Below, in pieces: positions 13,010 through 24,154 of a stretch of 64,000 nucleotides of DNA. The notes beneath the pieces are model-generated. The model saw nothing but the letters and a program-made list of their open reading frames with translations. It did not search any database and had not been told where the DNA came from. Positions within the stretch are counted from its first letter, which is position 1. The number at the start of each line of letters is the position of its first letter. The position numbers and the translations under genes are program-made. This DNA is from Trichopria drosophilae (taxonomy: Eukaryota > Arthropoda > Insecta > Hymenoptera > Diapriidae), in the NCBI GenBank assembly GCA_030407085.1, contig CM059582.1:210334001-210398000 (forward strand), given 5' to 3'.

Positions 13010-14734
13010 TTTCGGACCTTTAGCAGTATGTGAAAATTTTATCATGCGATTTGAACAAATTATCTCTTGTGCAATGTTTACATAAAAGTAGAAGGCGTAA
13101 GAAAAAAGAATGTTTGGAGAATAAATTCCATTATTTGGTTGAAATATTAACTGGGAATATAAAATTACACTTTTCTGGAGAATGGCCCTTATACGGCACC
13201 CCTTAAAAACACATTAAAAATGAATGAGATTAAGAAATAAGTAATTGGGTTTCGGACCACTCTTTTATTTTTCATTATGACAGCGTTACAGTCACGCTGC
13301 GAGCAATTCAGATGAGAGTGCCATCTATGAGTGGCACGGAGCAGTCAGTATGTTACTACCGGAAGATATATGATTACGGTCATATTGATTGGTTGTAGGA
13401 TTAAACAAAATTTATGTTGCGTATTTGAGGATGAATGTAAGAATGTCTTCCACGTGTTCATAGAAAAACGGGAGTTTAAGATTAATTTTGTCAAAAATGA
13501 TTTTAGATTACCGGACGATGAAGATTAAGGACTGTGAATAAAAAAAGTTTTGTATTCAGAGATCGTTTAAAGTCATTAGGTAAACATTCAACATTGAATA
13601 TAATTTCTAAATATTTGCAAGTAGTGGATTATTTCAAATGAACTTCAACGGTGTAACTAGAGAGGTCTTTAATTACATTTATAATTAAGAGTACACTCAA
13701 TTACATAATACTGGATTCATCCGTTTGCATGTCATCAGGAATATCTCATATACACCGTGTAACGTGTTTCCGCATGTAATTTTATAACTGAAATTTGGCG
13801 TCCTTCGTTTAATTATTACTACATGAAATGAATAGCAGTGAGCTTATAATTACGTTACAGAACGTTCCCAACTTACATAAAGCACGCAACCAGTGTACAA
13901 CACTCGGAGAGGATTCATTATAAATTCGTTTGCTCAGATCACAATCCCTATGAATATGCTTCCCGGATAATGATATCGGAATTTTCAACGACAGAAATTT
14001 GTCACGAACCACCATTTTAATCAATTTTCCTGGGATTATTTGACTATCATATTTTTACGTTCTGATCATATATTAATTATTATTGTAAAACTCCTAAGCA
14101 ACAAATTAAATTACAACCTTGTTTCTCGTCCTAGATTAATTTCGATTTTATTTGTGCATGGAAGAAAAGTTGTAAATCCCGCTGCAAGATTTAGATACTT
14201 TACTTTTTAATATTAAATTTATCTTAATTCATTTTAGTTTCCCCGACAGTTTATTGGAATATCAATTAAAAAAATATTGGTTTTAACGGGGTATAAAATA
14301 TGTAACAAATTAATTATAACATGTGTCAGAAAAAGAATGTTTTAGATCGAGTGCAATGTAATTGAGAAAAAAATGTTTCTCCTACTCGATCAAAATCATA
14401 TTTTTATCACTATATCGCGAGAAGAAAATAGCACTTTCTCTCCCTAGGGAGCAAAATTTCGATCCGAATAATACAAGTTTTGTTTTTATAACTGAAAAAT
14501 TTCTATTTTCAGTTCAAAATAAAATGGCCCACAAAAGACAACCTCAAACTAGATGCCTTCAACTCGGGTGCCTACAATTTTGGCTAAATTCGTATTGCAG
14601 TTCCCTGACGAAAGGCTGATGCTTCCGGGAATATTCCCATTTTAACACTCCCAGGAAAGAAGGCGGCAGAGGGTAGTTCTAGCATCGTTAGGTTCGAGTA
14701 GTTTATACATAGTGTAACAATATCTTGTTCCTTA
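13010..14734. other. AT-rich stretch, no gene recognised
   Basis: Small frames at 13331-13528 (plus), 13809-14024 (minus) and 14362-14619 (plus) lack motifs, good starts and splice context. Nothing was supported. Confidence 0.4.
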
Positions 14735-15200
14735 AATAGGGTGAATATGCCAATGAATGGACGGTTAAGCATTTTTCACACTTTGATCGATTGTAACTTT
14801 TGAATTCTTTTATGAAAATTTAATTATGATACCACCATTAGAATCGTTAGACTCTGCTCTTTATGACCGTGTAGTTCAACCTTTGATTTTATTTAATTAT
14901 TAACCTCGTCTTCATACACTTGTAAAAAAATCCGCTAAACCCTAATGAATAGACGGTTTGAATCAAATGGGACGTTTAATTTCAGTACCAGTTTTGGATG
15001 GCTTTAAAACTTTGCTTTGATTTTACAAAATAATAAACACTGGAAGATCAATAGTTCTGTAAATATTGTTTTGAATGTTCAAAGAACATAAAAATATGTA
15101 TTTTGTTGCATGTTGTGCATCATACATTCATAAGAAATAGAAATATGTAGAAAATCGTCCATTCATTGGTAGTCGTCCATTCATTGGCATATTCACCCTA
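14735..15200. repeat. Inverted-ended element next to a repeat fragment
   Basis: GGGTGAATATGCCAATGAATGGACG near 14739 returns in reverse complement at about 15154-15200, where the 'GTCCATTCATTGG' core is present twice. The inverted ends are about 35 bp and the element about 460 bp. Probably a small DNA transposon remnant. Confidence 0.5.
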
Positions 15201-15203
15201 TAT

Positions 15204-15470
15204 TAAAATTGAAAATGAGCATTTTCAAAACTTCGACCCGAACCGCAGGTCAGCCGAAGCACTGATAAATGAGCACGTCTTGTTCACACTGATGCTTAAA
15301 AAAACGCGGTTTAGTCGAGTTTTTGACAGGTCGGGTTGCAGGAAATAAATTTTTTTATATGTGGGATACTTCGGTATCCATTTTTTACGGCATTATCGTT
15401 GATTTTATGAAGAAATGAATACAACCTTTTTTGTAGAAAATTCGATGTTCTATATGAATCGGTCCATGCA
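15204..15470 (+). repeat. Short internally deleted copy of the 27.5/37.5/44.4-kb repeat family
   Basis: The stretch around 15204-15275 (GAAAATGAGCATTTTCAAAA, then a CTTCGACC…CAGCCGAAG block) matches 37571-37625, 44603-44670 and 45300-45360. The stretch 15385-15470 (GGCATTATCGTTGA, then ATACAACCTT) matches 45100-45165 and 27600-27650. Material that separates these blocks in the longer copies is missing here. Confidence 0.6.
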
Positions 15471-16917
15471 AAAAGGGCACTAAGTCCATTTTTCGGTAAA
15501 TTGAGATAATAATAAATTCTAACTTTTGAGGCTCCAGTCTTTCATTTGGCACTTATTAAAATTATTAATCTTCATTTCCTGATGTCCGATTTACGCAAAA
15601 AGGGCCCTATGTCCAGGACTTAGGTCCCTTTTTGCATAAATTGGAAGTAACATTTTTTTATATCGGGTATTATTTACACTGAGAAAAATGTAGTAAAAGA
15701 TAGTATTTAATACTACTTGTTGCGGTAAAATATGTGCCAATAAATACACGGGAAAAAATTTGGATTAACAGCTTCTCGATAGGTGATCGAGCGACGCCAA
15801 CTCGATTTCTTCCAGAAGCATGGGATTGCCCTGGTTCGATGTTGGAGTATGGCACACTCCAACTTGGGAAAAGCGCGGCTCGATGACGGACAAGGTTTTA
15901 CTTACTCTATTAGAACGGTACGTGCTCTATGCTCCATGTGAAGAACGAATGACACTCCACATTGGTGCCACCAGGGGCGTTGCTTGTATATTATTATATA
16001 TATATAACATATAAGCACATGGCACAGCATCACGTGGAGCTCTATATCGTATAGTTTTCTCGCGGTGGTTTTAGTGTTGTGTGGATGTTCACAATACATA
16101 TAGTAAACCGCACAGCGTCATCGTCGACGTCGTACAGTGGCGGCACACTGCAGACTATGTTTATTACTACTTTTTCTGCTTTTGAGCGGTAGATACCGTA
16201 GATACATACGTATGTATGCATGTACATTGTATTTCCATATCGAAGCTTATTAGTGCTAGCCCCGTAATTTATGTGTTTGATTGTTGATTGATGATGATAG
16301 TTGTAAATAGATATAAAAATTATGAGAAGTACTTTTTAAATGATTTATTATGAAAAAATAATTCAATTTTTACATTTCATTTATGAATTAATATTTATTA
16401 ATTATTTATTTTCTAAAATTACTTTTTTGAAAATTCCCTTCAACAAACATCGTTATTAACTTTTTTACAGGTGGTTCAAAATGAACAAAGGAAAATTCAA
16501 AATCAAAATCAGGATTCGGAACATGGAGCAACCATGAAATATACAATAGCAATTTCAAAATACCCAATTTGGCATCCATATTCACAGCAGAATGTACAGC
16601 TCGAAATAAAACAATAGATAATATGACCATTTCGGCGGCGAGGCAGTGGCAAAAGCGAAGAAAATAGTAGAAATGGCGGTCCTACTTAAACTCGCTTTGC
16701 AGAGATGGTAGACGTAATGAAGTTTAGGAAACCATAATAATACTACGTTTCAATGTCAAGGAACACGAATATGTCAACCAAAAAATGTTGGTTGAAGTTT
16801 TGAATAGTTTTTCTGAGTGCAAATGTTAATTTTTAATACTTTTGTGAGAATGGTGTCAAAAGTTTCACTCATTTTTTTGCTGCAGACATCATTGGACTTG
16901 GTCGAAAATTGTTACTT
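15471..16917. other. Non-coding stretch with small palindromes
   Basis: It contains a palindromic pair reading CAAAAAGGGC…GTCCCTTTTTG (15470-15645), a stem GTTGGAGT/ACTCCAAC (15841-15863) and a short ATACGTATGTATG run near 16207. No gene was recognised. Confidence 0.4.
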
Positions 16918-17335
16918 GGGGGTTACTGGGGTCGCTGATTACGAATTTGAAGTTGCATTTTGAACATTCAAACTGGAGGATCCAATATGGAGGATGATTT
17001 TAAAAAATATTCATCGCATTCCCTTAACATTGGTCTTCGAGGATTAGTGGGGTCACTGATTAGGAATTTGAAGTTATTTTTTGAACATTCATAATGGCGG
17101 ATCCAATATAGCGGACGATTTTTAAAAATATTTATAGTATTCGCTCAAAGTTGATATGAGGTGGTTATTGGGGACGCTGATTGTTTATTTGAAGTTTCTT
17201 TTTGAAAATTCCAAATAGAGGATCCAATAGGAAGCAAGAACGATTTCTAAAAATCTGTATTTCATTCACTCAAAATTCTTTTAAGGGGTAATTGGAGTAG
17301 CTGGTTACGAATTAGAAATAAAAGTTAAAAAATAC
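16918..17335 (+). repeat. ~120-bp tandem repeat of the 'ATGGCGGATCCAATAT' dispersed family
   Basis: Three and a half diverged units start near 16921, 17040, 17161 and 17286. Each opens with a GGTTA(C/T)TGGGGTCGCTGATTA-like block, continues with an AATTTGAAGTT block, then GGCGGATCCAATAT and an ACGATTTTTAAAAA block. The same family recurs near 38060-38430, 38640-38760, 49540-49800, 52620-53060 and 62515-62720. Confidence 0.75.
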
Positions 17336-17365
17336 AAAAAAATTTGTTGCCGGGACACGCGACGC

Positions 17366-18015
17366 CATTTGGAGAATTTAGAAGAAATTAGAAGTCATTA
17401 TAAATGCATTATATTTTCAGATTTACAAAGTGCATTGAAAGCTTTAGAAAATAGCAACAATAAAAACAGTTCAATCATTATCATACAAATCAGACAGAAA
17501 TTAGCTAAGGTAGATAAAATGGGGATAGAAATTAAATTAGTGTGGATTCCAACTTACGTTGGAATTAAAAGGAATGATAAGGTTGATGAACTTGCCAAAA
17601 TGAGTGCCATTAGCAGCCATCTCGCTCATGTAACAATAACCGTCTCAGACTTTTTCTCCCACTTTAAAAGAAAGTGTAGGATAAATAATAGAACAGAAGA
17701 CAGAGAGATCGGTAAAAATAAAGAAACGTTTTATTTCAAAAATTTTTTTACAGAATCCAATAAACCACGGTTCTACAATTTAAATCTGCTGAGAAAAGCT
17801 ATTGTGACTTTAAATAGGATCAGGTGTAATCATTCATCTCTGAATTCTAGCTTATATAGAAAGGATGTTATAGGTTTGGAATTATGTGAATGTGAAATTG
17901 AAAAACAAAACATTAACCTTTTTTTTTTAATTGCCCAATAGACGTGAAAGAAAGAAAGATTTTACTAATTGAAATTAGAAAAGGTCCGTATTGTGCACTT
18001 TTTAACCATGTATAA
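17366..18015 (+). pseudogene. 5'-truncated LINE ORF2: RNase H and C-terminal zinc region
   Basis: The frame reads IFSDLQSALKALE followed by a G-x-E-x-K-L-V-WIP block and DELAK. These are the RNase H signature of I/Jockey/R1-type non-LTR retrotransposons, whose RNase H domain removes RNA from the RNA:DNA hybrid. The usual HxGI-type motif is altered to YVGI. A cysteine tail (LCECEIE, about 17882-17901) then meets a poly-T run near 17920-17930, where the frame shifts. The other frame continues with FNCPIDVKERK to a TAA at 18013-18015. Everything upstream (endonuclease and reverse transcriptase) is absent and the left edge abuts a tandem repeat, as expected for 5'-truncated LINE insertion. This is a dead copy. 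Confidence 0.85.
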
Positions 18016-19336
18016 TGTTAATATTTTGAAATGTATAGTTAATTTTATTATGAGTGTTAAACGCAGTGTTTAAAATGTTTAGTTTTAGGAGTGTTGAATT
18101 AATAGTAGAATTAAGTATTTAATGTAAAAATTGCTTTACAAGAAAGTCAAATAACGCGCGCTGCGATCACAAGCGCATTACATTGTAAGATGGCTATGTA
18201 ACTCATATTAACGCAAGTAAAGAACCATTATCTATCTACTCAATGCGCGCCAGCTTGCACCTGTTACTGAACCTTGATGGACACTTTCAAGGTGCGATCG
18301 CATGTGCCGAGATGGGGAAACAAAAATAATCATCTTTGACATCGCTGTCATGATAAAATCGATATTGATATCTCGCGATCTACTGAACCGATTAAGTTCG
18401 GGCTAGGCTCAATCGAAAGATAAAAAATAAATAAAAAATATTAGGCACAGTCAAACTTTCGAAAGGCCATTAAGCAGCGCAGGAACGAATTATGCATTCT
18501 CGCGTAGTGCTTTAAAGGTATTGGTGAGCTGTAAAGGATAAGCGGTCGCCGAGCGCGTTAGGAACCTGGCGCAAGAAGCGACCGCTTCTCTTGATATTGT
18601 TAACGTATAGCGAACGAGTTTAATCTATTTTCTTTGTATGATGTTATCGTAATTTTATCGACGGAGAGTTATTTAGGATAATTAATAAACTAGTTTCAAA
18701 TCAAACAGTAAGTAAATGTAAAATCAAATTGATGAAGGTTGAAAGCATTGTCAAGTTTCAATCAGAATTAGAGAGCTGTAAAAATTTTACACTATTTAGA
18801 TTAACGTATACATGTTACTGGCCACAGTATTTCATATATGCTTATTTTATATGCGATTTCAAATCTCTTGCATAACATCAGTATTATTGTATCGCATATA
18901 ACTGACAATGAGTAACATGTATCTTACAATCTGCAAACCGCAATCACATATGAAAACAGCCATACGTGTATCATATCCTATGGTTTCAAAATTTGATATT
19001 TGTATTTGCTAAACTGATTTTGCAAATATTGTTTTTTTTTTAAGATTATATTGATTAGTGAGCTAGTAAAATGTTCATCACACAAATGAGAAATGTTAAT
19101 TATTTTACGCGTCAATTAATTGTAACAAAATTTTCCTTCACACTTTAAACAGGCCGAGGACTGTCAAGATTTCATATTCAGTGAATTTTCAGTGAAGTTT
19201 CAGTGAATATGAAACCTTGGCGTGTTTAAAAATTTTGTCAGAGTCTTCTTTTCTCTGGTGTTCGCTATTTTTTTTGGTTTTGCATATTGTCGAAATATAC
19301 CAATACATTTTTTAAATTTAATTTTATAAAAGTAGG
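18016..19336. other. Intergenic stretch, including duplicated 3' flank of the ankyrin copy
   Basis: 18541-18595 holds a GC-rich hairpin (AGCGGTCGC…GCGACCGCT). 19130-19310 is the 3' flank shared with 41600-41765 and shows that the ankyrin loci arose by duplication of a longer segment. No gene was recognised. Confidence 0.5.
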
Positions 19337-19689
19337 CTATACTGTACTTTCAAGGTCTTCTTTTATCCTTCTGGCAATATCCATAGGAGTTTCCCCTTTG
19401 GCATTTTTTATTCCTTCGTCGCAGCCCTCTTGAAGAAGTAAAATCCTGGCCTCCTTGTTATCTAAAATTACAGCCAAGTGGAGGGGGTGTTCCCATCTTC
19501 ATTTGCTACGTTGAGATCCGGGCAAAATTCCATCAACAGCTCCAGGATTTTGGTTCCATCGTTGTATATCGCGGCGTGAAGTGGAGTTGAGTCTGCGGAT
19601 GTCCTTCCGTTGATATCGGCTCCACTTATGAGCAGCTCCTTAACTTTCCGTATATTTTCTGAAAACACAGCTTGGTATAATTGAGACAT
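19337..19689 (-). pseudogene. Small ankyrin-repeat gene, frameshifted (copy 1)
   Basis: From an ATG at 19689 the minus strand encodes MSQLYQAVF and then ankyrin-repeat sequence: a GADINGRT…STPLHAAIYNDG repeat followed by a CPDLNVANEDGNTP repeat. Ankyrin repeats bind protein partners. At 19481-19486 (five C on this strand where six would keep the TPLH frame) a one-base loss shifts the frame. The correct frame resumes with DNKEARILL-like sequence and runs to a TAG at 19337. The whole would be about 115 residues of little more than ankyrin repeats. The paralogue at 41793-42147 is broken in different places. A sequencing indel is the main alternative to true decay. Confidence 0.75.
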
Positions 19690-19941
19690 TTTCAAGGACG
19701 TCCTGGTATGCCTTCACCTTTGGAAGTTGACTAGAAACTAACCACGCTGCATATATTGAACAATACCAGCGCACCGTATGCAAACAGAAACCGAGAGGAG
19801 GAGGGGCAAAATCTGTGAGCAGTAAAACCTCGATATCCTTCGACCGTTCCTTGATAAGCCTAATGAACTTCTCGGAACTCCCTATTGCATAGAACTGTTT
19901 TTCTATGTGCAGTTCTTTGGACATTTGTTTTTCTTTACCTG
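19690..19941 (-). other. Conserved block upstream of ankyrin copy 1 (possible 5' exon)
   Basis: An ATG at 19924 opens a 94-codon frame (MSKELHIEKQFYAIGSSEK…) that overlaps the ankyrin start in a different frame. The 20-nt stretch ending in this ATG is preceded by CAG (GTAAAGAAAAACAAATGTCC) and is preserved at copy 2 (26239-26261). It differs by one base at copy 3 (42717-42739). The MSK frame shows residue similarity to copy 2 (MSK…Y…SEK.I..IK.R), so it may be coding. A promoter or UTR is the alternative. How it would splice to the ankyrin frame is not clear, because a TGA precedes the ankyrin ATG. Confidence 0.4.
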
Positions 19942-21242
19942 CATCATAAAATTAACCGCCCGGGTTCTCATTTGTTTCTGGATTTTCCAAAGCTTCAGTC
20001 CCCGCCTAATGACTAAGGCTTGTAGCTTATAGATAAAAAAAGTCTGTTTATAATCGGTATATTTTGTCCGTACCTTGCACGTTATTAAAATGTCCCAGAT
20101 AATATCAAAATAGTATTCAATTTTTATGTTGAATTAAACGTAAAATTCGTGCCATTCGACATCTGAAGACAACGATGGTTTTTTGATATCAGTAGATGGA
20201 GAATGCCATGTACAGTTATACTCATCAATAAACCTCGCAGCCATACAGTTTGACAATTTTCTCTGAAAAAAATATCATATTAGTGTACTTTTACGAAATG
20301 GCATAATAAACAGAAATAAAAGTAGTATAACAAAAATTAAAATGTATGTAAAGAAAATATGCATCGGGTAATTTTAAGTTTTCATCATCTTTGAGTAATT
20401 ACCATTTAGATCATTTTAATGCAATGAAGATGAAACTTTCAAAACAAAACAGCTTTTGGATACACGAAATTCGCTGGATGAATGAAGCACCTAAACATGT
20501 ATTTTGGAGTTGCGTCTAATCACATTAATATCTGTATTATTTATTATTTTTTCAAACACTGTCCGAAAAATTTGTACTTTTCGCACGGTAAATAGTGTGG
20601 AAAACAGTTAATTTCCATTCAATTTGAAAATCGTGCGGAAGGTAACATTCCGGTACGGAAATCCGTGCGGGAATGACTACAGTCGGTCATATAAACTTTC
20701 CACAAAATTTCGGTAGCTGAAATCTATTATGTGTTTTGATGATTGAAACTCTATTACTGCAAGATCAAGTTGTAATGAATTTCGCCTTAAATAATTAATC
20801 GATAAGAAATGTGCATAAAGAAATTCATGATATAGGCCTGTGAGACCTAGCGTTCGAAAAGACGAATCGGTGTTCAATTTGGACCTTATTTCATTAGCAA
20901 TTACCTCTCATTTAAAGTTATGCGATTTGTTCCAATCAATTTTTTTCAGCCTTTTGAGATTACAACTCGATACCAGGCTATAGGGTCATTTTTATGCAAA
21001 ATTGAAGGAGATACAATGATGACAAATTGGGGCATTTTTCTCTAATTGCAGTATATGCTTTAATATTTTCAATGTTATTCAAGGCATATTAAATTAGTTT
21101 TCTAAGCTATAATAGATTTGCACCAATTCAACTGATAGTATTAAATGCTCACAGCAAATTAATTTTAAAATTAAAGAAAAATAAATAAATTGTAACACAA
21201 AGTAGACGTCTGTCTACTTGCGTTCCCAACTAAAATACTTAC
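19942..21242. other. Intergenic stretch
   Basis: 19950-20105 continues the segment shared with 42750-42915 (upstream part of the ankyrin duplication). The rest is AT-rich with a small palindromic patch (20570-20690). No gene was recognised. Confidence 0.45.
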
Positions 21243-21415
21243 CTGAAGAGAGAAGAACGAAGATTGGTGCATCGTACCATCAGAATCCCATTAACAATCC
21301 CCAGGAACCGTTCCCCAATGTTGGTGCTCGTCCTCTCAACTCGTTGGTGTCATCGTCCCATCTCGTCTACCTGTCCATGAAGTTATACCGTCCATAGTGT
21401 CCAGAGAAGATATAC
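21243..21415 (-). CDS. Exon 3 of a small spliced gene (coding end plus UTR)
   Basis: The minus-strand exon lies between an acceptor TTTACAG (AG at 21417-21416) and a donor CAG|GTAAGT (GT at 21242-21241). The frame carried over from exon 2 ends after 10 codons at a TAA (21385-21383), so the rest of the exon would be 3' UTR. A strong donor at its end implies at least one more exon outside the coding part. That places the stop more than 50 nt before an exon junction, a configuration that usually triggers nonsense-mediated decay. Confidence 0.5.
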
Positions 21416-21537
21416 CTGTAAACGTAGAAATTATTAATTATAAGTGTTTAAATAAGGAATCTGTCATTGTCGTAACTAAATAATGTCATCGTCCAAGGAA
21501 GAGGAATATATTGAAGAAATGTAAACACTATACTTAC

Positions 21538-21605
21538 ATGTTCACTCAGCTGTTCCGATGGTCTGCTTCCTCGTGCCGGAATCGCTGCTGGCTGACGTCC
21601 TGATC
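21538..21605 (-). CDS. Exon 2 of a small spliced gene
   Basis: The 68-nt minus-strand exon has an acceptor TTTCAG (AG at 21607-21606) and a donor GTAAGT (21537-21532). It joins exon 1 in phase 1 and exon 3 in phase 0, and reads as a Gly/Arg/Pro/Ser-rich segment with no stop. Splice signals at both edges match consensus. I recognise no domain. Confidence 0.55.
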
Positions 21606-21671
21606 CTGAAACATAAATTTACCCATCCTTACACAAAGAAATAGTCCTTAATAATTAAAGTTTAAACTTAC

Positions 21672-21756
21672 CGTAACTGCTGCTCCTTTTCGCATTCCTC
21701 CAAAACTCCCAAAACTCCTTTTCCCGTTGCCGTCGAGAGGATGACTCCGATTGCAT
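21672..21756 (-). CDS. Exon 1 coding part of a small spliced gene, unknown product
   Basis: The minus-strand ATG at 21756 (GGGAAGATGC context) opens a frame MQSESSSRRQREKEFWEFW… that ends at a consensus donor (ACG|GTAAGT, GT at 21671-21670). With exons 2 and 3 it gives a 61-residue basic, serine/arginine-rich protein with no signal peptide or known domain. Two things argue for a transcribed locus: three donors of the form GTAAGT and two pyrimidine-preceded CAG acceptors, all in compatible phase; and GC content above the surroundings. Two argue for a weakly coding or regulatory RNA: an upstream ORF with a better start context (21887-21946) and the early stop in exon 3. Confidence 0.5.
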
Positions 21757-21886
21757 CTTCCCTGTACCCGATCCTTTGGCACTCGATCCCGGAGTGAGCC
21801 ACACAGAAAACCCGCACAAACTTTAATCTTATCACTTCAAAACACTCGAAAATCCCGAAAACCGAGACGACCTGTCACCTGTCACT

Positions 21887-21946
21887 TCAATCGTCGTTCA
21901 CCGTGGACTGGCTATCGCGCAGTTTTACGCGCAACTCGTCGGCCAT
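21887..21946 (-). CDS. Upstream ORF (19 codons) in the leader of the small spliced gene
   Basis: AAGATGG at 21949-21943 is a strong start context and begins a 19-codon frame (MADELRVKLRDSQSTVNDD) ending at TGA 21889-21887, 130 nt before the main ATG. It would lower initiation at the main ORF, or be the real product. The same AAGATGGC string resembles the YY1/Pho binding core often found at transcription starts. Confidence 0.35.
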   Translation of the reverse strand: MADELRVKLRDSQSTVNDD

Positions 21947-22019
21947 CTTGATCAAACTCATTCCCTATTGGTCAATTCATTTGTACAGCGTCTCTGTCTA
22001 CCTGCCATATTCGCGTAGT

Positions 22020-22203
22020 CGACGTTCGTCGCACTCATGCATGGAATAGACTATTGCTGTCGCGCTCATCGAGTCGACGTTCGTCGCACTCGTGGCCCAA
22101 TGTACAATACTAATTCGTCATCGATATTGTTTGCGCTTGTCGCACTCGTTACATATATCATTACCCCTTCCAGTGCCGAGTAAATGTTCGTCGCACTCGT
22201 GCA
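22020..22203. promoter_or_regulatory. Four spaced copies of a GTTCGTCGCACTC-like motif upstream of the small gene
   Basis: GTCGACGTTCGTCGCACTC (22020-22038 region), GTCGACGTTCGTCGCACTCG (about 22073), GCGCTTGTCGCACTCG (about 22133) and ATGTTCGTCGCACTCG (about 22187) recur every 53-59 bp in DNA that is otherwise not repeated. They lie 70-260 bp upstream of the likely minus-strand transcription start. Regular spacing and position suggest a promoter array for an unknown factor. A decayed tandem repeat is the alternative. Confidence 0.45.
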
Positions 22204-23111
22204 GAAAACTCATTCAGTCGCCCATCCCTTTTTGAAAATTTAGACTTGCCCTACTATTCCCAGCATTGCCAAAATTATGTTCCCCGTCTTTGTCCTTACG
22301 TTGTCATAAATTCGTCCTTATTCATAATTGTTTTTCCTTTTTGTTTGTCCCCTGAATGTTAGTATCCAGGACTGACGCTGTGGCGTGATGGTAACGGGCC
22401 AGACCATCTTCAAGGATCACTTCTTTGTAAACCGTTACGGCGAGCAAATCTTCTATTGTATAACCAAATTAATTATAGTAGTGCGTATATATATTGTATT
22501 GTTGCGAGGCGTATATCATTTTTTTTGTGAATCTCGAGATACTGCAGATTAGCGTAAGTACTGTGCACAGTGCGTGGCGAATTATTTTTATTATATCTTT
22601 ATATTATAATTAGTAAAGTCCTCCCTCAAAATTTTGTAATTTCCCCTAAAAAATATATATCGATACAAACACATCCCCTTTGATAATTTTTATTTTTTTT
22701 AATTCCCTCCTTTATCTAGAGTAAAAACCAGAGTCCCCGTGTCGTCGGGACTCAGTACGGTTGTAAAATATAAAACTCATGCTGAAGAATAAAATGAATG
22801 AGAAATGACACAATTTGTCCTGATTGAACCTCTTCTAATTTATTTTCAAAATTACTTTATAACCTTGTCTCGAGTTATGCCTGATTGGATGTCTTTGATA
22901 GGCTTTGATTGGATCAAACGTCACAACTTGTAATCCGAGAAAATGCTCAATAGAAAAGAGATCCAAATTAAGGACCAACTCTACCTTTCCAATATTTCTT
23001 TAACATTTGTTTTAGACGTACCAAATTTTAAGGACAAATTTCATATCTCTGAATACACTTAAATACTTTTTAATATATTATATATATAAAAGAATTTGAA
23101 AATAGTATATT
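22204..23111. other. Intergenic stretch
   Basis: It has slightly higher GC on the left. A GTAAGT donor-like site at about 22553 on the plus strand hints at a divergent transcript, but no exon can be supported. Confidence 0.35.
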
Positions 23112-23236
23112 ACCTAACAAGGGTGTAAAGTTTACTTTTGCGCACCTTGCGGGAACTATACGTACGAGGCGCCGAGTGATGTGTAAAATTCCCGACCGAT
23201 GCGTAACAGTTATATTTTACACCCATGTTAGGTATC
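23112..23236. mobile_element. Small MITE with TIR ACCTAACA..GGGTGTAAA
   Basis: The element begins ACCTAACAAGGGTGTAAA and ends TTTACACCCATGTTAGGT. A second, diverged copy lies at 42553-42690 and shares the internal CGAGGCGCCGAGTGATGTGT block. Both copies lie beside DNA full of TGCGTAAAGT strings. Confidence 0.7.
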
Positions 23237-23905
23237 CAAGTTTTTGAAATTGGGTGCGTAAAGAGAGTGCGTAAAGTTTTGATTCCTGTTTGAGTGCGTA
23301 AAGTGCAACTTTACACACGACCGTTCAGTATACGAATTTTTTCGTCGGGAATGCGTAAAATACAACTGTACACTATAACCGTTGAGTTCGGACGGAACGC
23401 GAACTCTGGTATATACTTAAGGATCAACAAGAAAAGGAAATAGAATTCACTTAAAACACCATCGATTTCTGAAACTACGTAATTTTAATTTCCTCGAAAA
23501 TATTTGCATTTAAAGAATATGCGATCTCGGGGTCGACCGCTCGACACGTGGGGAACGAAAATGGGAAATTGTAATCATGCAACAGGCTTCAGGTTCCGGT
23601 GAGTAATGCCTGAATGCATGTTTTCACTGCTCTCCTGAGAAAAACATTTTCTGTCATTTTTCTGCCCCTTGGGGCGATTACTTTTACAGTTACTGGCCGG
23701 GAAAATTGATGGCTTTTTCTTTTTTTAAATAAAGAAGAGGCAAGGCATCTTCAGTTTCGTCTAGTTTAGTTGTCATATGCATGGTTCCAACATAACCTAG
23801 AAAGCTGATCGGTCCATCTAAGCGGTTCTCAACTAGGTGAATAGTCTATGGCGCCTGCGCCTATGTCGGGCGCGGTTAATTTAAATATATTATTACAAGG
23901 CCGGG

Positions 23906-24154
23906 ATGGCTGAAGAATATATAAGCCGGTTAAAAGAAAAGTGGAAAGATGGTTCAAAGTTTGAATGCTGCAAGGATAAAAATAGAGCTAAAATTGTGGT
24001 TTGTATTATTTGTAATGCGCTCTACCACACAAGCTGCGCAGAGAGGCGCAAAACCTAGCTGCCGATTGATAGTCTTCACGTGTGCTGCTGTATAGAAGAT
24101 CTAGACCATAAACATTTGCCTGAAGATGAAGTAGTAAAAAATCTTACCTGGTAG
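23906..24154 (+). pseudogene. PHD-finger-like fragment, one in-frame stop
   Basis: An ATG at 23906 opens MAEEYISRLKEKWKDGSKFE followed by a cysteine array (CC near 23966, CIIC near 24003, LYHTSC near 24021, CCC near 24094). Its spacing resembles the C4HC3 treble-clef fingers found in ORF1 of some non-LTR retrotransposons and in some insect cellular proteins. A TAG at 24056-24058 interrupts the frame, which then continues open in the same frame to TAG 24152-24154, including the last cysteines. The right edge runs into a MITE. Most likely this is a broken ORF1 fragment of a LINE. A decayed host exon is the alternative. Confidence 0.45.

Noticed and set aside
15830..15865. GGTTCGA string near a small hairpin, considered as a tRNA
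   Set aside because: No acceptor stem, anticodon arm or full cloverleaf could be drawn. No tRNA or rRNA gene was found in the window.
15902..16227. Overlapping small minus-strand frames near 16 kb
   Set aside because: They overlap each other in different phases with Tyr/Ile/Cys-rich noise, no motif and no splice support.
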